Shown: positions 61,809-64,000 of the stretch, in pieces
How the letters are laid out: each line of letters starts with the position of its first letter
Numbering within the stretch: the stretch's first letter is position 1
From: FEN-299 sp963727765
GTDB taxonomy: Bacteria > Acidobacteriota > Vicinamibacteria > Vicinamibacterales > Fen-181
DNA length: 64,000 nucleotides
NCBI GenBank assembly: GCA_963727765.1
Contig: CAVSGZ010000008.1
Location: forward strand, 124,001-188,000
Reading direction: 5' to 3'
Translations under genes and position numbers: made by a program
Notes under the pieces: generated by a model
Database searches by the model: none
Seen by the model: the letters and a program-made list of their open reading frames with translations, nothing else
Told to the model about the DNA's origin: nothing

Positions 61809-64000
61809 TTGAGGCTGACGCGTTTCTGCTCCTTCCCGCGCCTTACGCGCCTGTTGCGGCCGGCCGCCCCGCTGGTGGTCCTCGTGCTGCTTCCCATCGC
61901 CGTGCCCGGACTGCTGGCCGCGTCGTTCGGCGCCGCGGCCCGGCAGGGCGCGCAGGGCGGAAGCGCCGCCGCGTGCACGATCACGGGCGTTGTCGGGGCC
62001 GGACAAACCCGGCTGCCCGGCGTGCTGGTGACCGCGACGCCGCACGGCGGCGGTATACCGATCGTGACGTCGACCGGCCTCGACGGCGTGTATGCGCTCG
62101 CGCTGCCTGGACCGGGCGCTTACGACCTCAAGGCCGAACTGGCCGCCTTCGCGGCGGTCACGAAGGAACTGGCAGCCGACAAGGTGTGCGGCACCCGCCT
62201 CGACCTCCTCATGACGCTGGCCTCGCGCGTGCCGGCGGCCCAGACGCCGGCGCCTGCGGGTCAGCCGCAGGTACCCGCTGGGGCGGCCGCGGCGGCCAAG
62301 CCCGCACCGGCCCAGGCGGCGCGCCCGCAAACAACCGCGGCCGGCCAGCGCGGGCAGGGCCCGCAATTCCAGCGGGTCGGCGCAAACGCGACCGGGACCC
62401 AGAGTGAGCAGCTGAGCGTGACGGCCGAGGACGCGAGCGCCGTCGCCCAGCACCTCAACCTCCCGCCGGGATTCACGGCCGACACGATGACGGACACGGT
62501 GACGGCGTTCGGGCAGACCGGCCAGACCAACGAGTCGATGCTGTTCGGACCGGGCGGCGAGGGCCTGTTCGGGGGGCAGCGTGACGGCATGCCGGGCGTG
62601 CCCGGGATGCCGGGCACCGGTGACGCCAGCGCGGCTGGCGCGGGCGGCGCCGGCGGATTTGGCGGCGGCGGCCGCGGCGGCGACATGGGTGGATTCGGCG
62701 GCGGCCGCGGCGGCCCGGGCGGCGGCGGCCAGCGTGGCGGTGGCGCGCTCGGCGACCGCCTGGCGTTTGCCAACCGGATGCGCCAGGGCCAGCTGCAGGG
62801 GCAGGTGTCCTACACGCTCGGCGGTTCGCCGCTCGACGCGGCGCCGTACTCGCTCAACGGGCAACCGGTGAGCAAGCCCGGAACCCTGCAGCAGCGCATT
62901 GCCGCGTCAGTCGGCGGCCAGTTCAAGATCCCGCACCTCTTCGATCTGGGCCCGCGCACGTCGTTCTTCCTGAACTACACGGGCAATCATTCGAGCAACG
63001 CCTACTCGGCGTACTCGACCGTTCCGACCGACGCCGAGCGCGCGGGCATTTTCTCGGCCTCTTCGGTCCAGCTGATCAATCCGTTGACGGGCCTGCCGTT
63101 TCCCGGCAACACGATCACGAATATCAACCCGACCGCGCTCGCGCTGCTCCAGTACATTCCACATGCCAATCAGCCGGGCACCACCAGGAACTTCTACTTC
63201 TCGACGACCACTGCAACCTCGGCCGACGACGTCAATTTCCGCTTCATCAGGCAGTTCGGCGCCCAGACGCGCCGGGGCCAGCGCGGCGGCGCGGGCGGCG
63301 GCGGATTTGGCGGGGGCGGCGGACGCGGAGGCGGAGGAGCCGGCGGCGGCACGAATCTGAACTTCTCGATCCACTACCACCGGCAGGTGTCGACCCAGGC
63401 GACGCCCCTCGGCACTTCGTCGGGCACGTCGGCGCAGACCGGGTGGGACATCCCGGTCGGGATCTCCTTCATGACCAAGGGGATCATGAATCAGGTCAGG
63501 GCCGACTACAACCTGAACGACACGTCCACGATCAACTCCTACGCGGGCGTCACCAACGTGGCCGGCCAGGCCGGGCTCCAGGGCGTTTCGACCGACCCGT
63601 TCGACTGGGGGCTGCCGACGCTGTCGTTCTCCGGCTTCAGCAGCCTGACCGACATCACTCCCTCTTCGCGCCACACGCAGACGGTCTCACTGAGCGACGC
63701 GATGATCCGTACGGTCAAACGCCACAATCTCCGCTGGGGGTTCGGAGTCTCGGACACGCACCTCGACAGCCGGACCGACGCCAACGCGCGGGGATCCTAC
63801 GTGTTCACCGGCCTGTTCACGACCGGGGCGACGGCGGCCGCGGGGAGCGGGGCAGACTTCGCGGACTTCCTCCTCGGCATGCCGCAGCAGGCCTCCGTTC
63901 AGTTCAGCCCGGGGACCGACCGGTTCCGGTCACAGTCGGTGAATGCCTACTTCCAGGACGACTGGCGGGTGTCGTCCAATGTCACGCTCAACTTCGGCAT
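61809..64000 (+). CDS. TonB-dependent/Oar-like outer-membrane protein, cut by window edge
   Basis: The open frame runs from ATG 61731 to the right edge. I prefer TTG 61809, which has GAGGT at 8 nt and leaves a good signal peptide (VVLVLLPIAVPGLLAASFG); ATG 61731 lies next to the Pho-like site with no ribosome site. A carboxypeptidase regulatory-like beta-sandwich follows (CTITGVVGAGQTRLPGVLVT to LPGPGAYDLKAELAAFAAVT). Then come a Gln/Pro/Ala linker, a plug-like region with two Gly-rich tracts (62620-62750 and 63290-63350), and barrel strands (TSFFLNYTGNHSSNAYSAYS). This is the Oar build common in Acidobacteriota; the ligand (oligosaccharide or peptide) is unknown. Confidence 0.85.
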   Translation, partial: MRLTRFCSFPRLTRLLRPAAPLVVLVLLPIAVPGLLAASFGAAARQGAQGGSAAACTITGVVGAGQTRLPGVLVTATPHGGGIPIVTSTGLDGVYALALPGPGAYDLKAELAAFAAVTKELAADKVCGTRLDLLMTLASRVPAAQTPAPAGQPQVPAGAAAAAKPAPAQAARPQTTAAGQRGQGPQFQRVGANATGTQSEQLSVTAEDASAVAQHLNLPPGFTADTMTDTVTAFGQTGQTNESMLFGPGGEGLFGGQRDGMPGVPGMPGTGDASAAGAGGAGGFGGGGRGGDMGGFGGGRGGPGGGGQRGGGALGDRLAFANRMRQGQLQGQVSYTLGGSPLDAAPYSLNGQPVSKPGTLQQRIAASVGGQFKIPHLFDLGPRTSFFLNYTGNHSSNAYSAYSTVPTDAERAGIFSASSVQLINPLTGLPFPGNTITNINPTALALLQYIPHANQPGTTRNFYFSTTTATSADDVNFRFIRQFGAQTRRGQRGGAGGGGFGGGGGRGGGGAGGGTNLNFSIHYHRQVSTQATPLGTSSGTSAQTGWDIPVGISFMTKGIMNQVRADYNLNDTSTINSYAGVTNVAGQAGLQGVSTDPFDWGLPTLSFSGFSSLTDITPSSRHTQTVSLSDAMIRTVKRHNLRWGFGVSDTHLDSRTDANARGSYVFTGLFTTGATAAAGSGADFADFLLGMPQQASVQFSPGTDRFRSQSVNAYFQDDWRVSSNVTLNFG

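Noticed and set aside
1..64000. tRNA, rRNA, riboswitch or transposase genes
   Set aside because: I looked for TpsiC-like GGTTCGAATCC, rRNA-like stretches and transposase motifs and saw none I could support; a covariance-model scan would be decisive.

Overview
The window is a very G+C-rich (roughly two thirds or more by eye), densely coding piece of a Gram-negative chromosome. The gene mix is an Oar-like TonB-dependent outer-membrane protein with Gly-rich tracts, an exported M13 peptidase, a bacterial tricorn-type protease, M16 and M28 exported peptidases, MacB-like ABC export genes and many small exported proteins of unknown function. Together with period-7 intergenic repeats and CAGGCCT-type palindromes, this points by inference to Acidobacteriota, class Vicinamibacteria, probably a metagenome-derived contig. 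No rRNA, tRNA, CRISPR or transposase was recognised.

Layout. 0-12.7 kb: a GT87 glycosyltransferase cut by the left edge, an exported nucleosidase, a methyltransferase, a CDF metal exporter, a DUF169 protein, a class II photolyase, a run of exported proteins, an M13 peptidase and a two-domain lipoprotein. 12.7-21.9 kb: a complete MdtABC-type RND efflux operon (adaptor, two inner-membrane pumps, outer-membrane factor). 22.0-25.4 kb: tricorn-like S41 protease. 25.6-31.4 kb, minus strand: an arsenic island with two regulatory units. These are arsR-arsC-acr3-ArsP-like permease-mini thioredoxin-radical SAM/SPASM protein, then arsR-arsM. Each unit has its own palindromic operator. 31.5-34.1 kb: hutU-hutC behind a HutC-type operator. 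34.8-35.3 kb: a RHH/RelE toxin-antitoxin pair. 35.4-44.9 kb: nitroreductase-like protein, M28 and M16 peptidases, 2-oxoglutarate dehydrogenase E1 and an exported acetamidase. 45.1-51.2 kb, minus strand: a self-contained accessory fatty-acid-type gene cluster (enoyl reductase, KAS III, FabA-like and FabZ-like dehydratases, KAS, ACP, acyltransferase, phosphopantetheinyl transferase). 51.5-57.2 kb: EfpL, MscS channel, hydrolase, heme A synthase and a DsbB-like/propeller fusion. 57.3-61.6 kb, minus strand: adaptor, ATPase and two permeases of a MacB-type exporter. 61.7 kb to the end: a TonB-dependent/Oar-like protein cut by the right edge.

Nine genes are broken by exactly one or two single-base indels, while the coding sequence on both sides is fully conserved in character. 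Most look like consensus errors of a long-read assembly rather than pseudogenes, and four share the same AGTAC context. These genes are listed once over their full reconstructed extent.

Regulation visible in the sequence: two ArsR operators, a HutC operator, a toxin-antitoxin operator, one good intrinsic terminator (after sucA), and two sets of three CTGTCAC-like repeats spaced exactly 11 bp. The set before the TonB-dependent gene closely resembles a Pho box; the weaker set precedes the RND operon.
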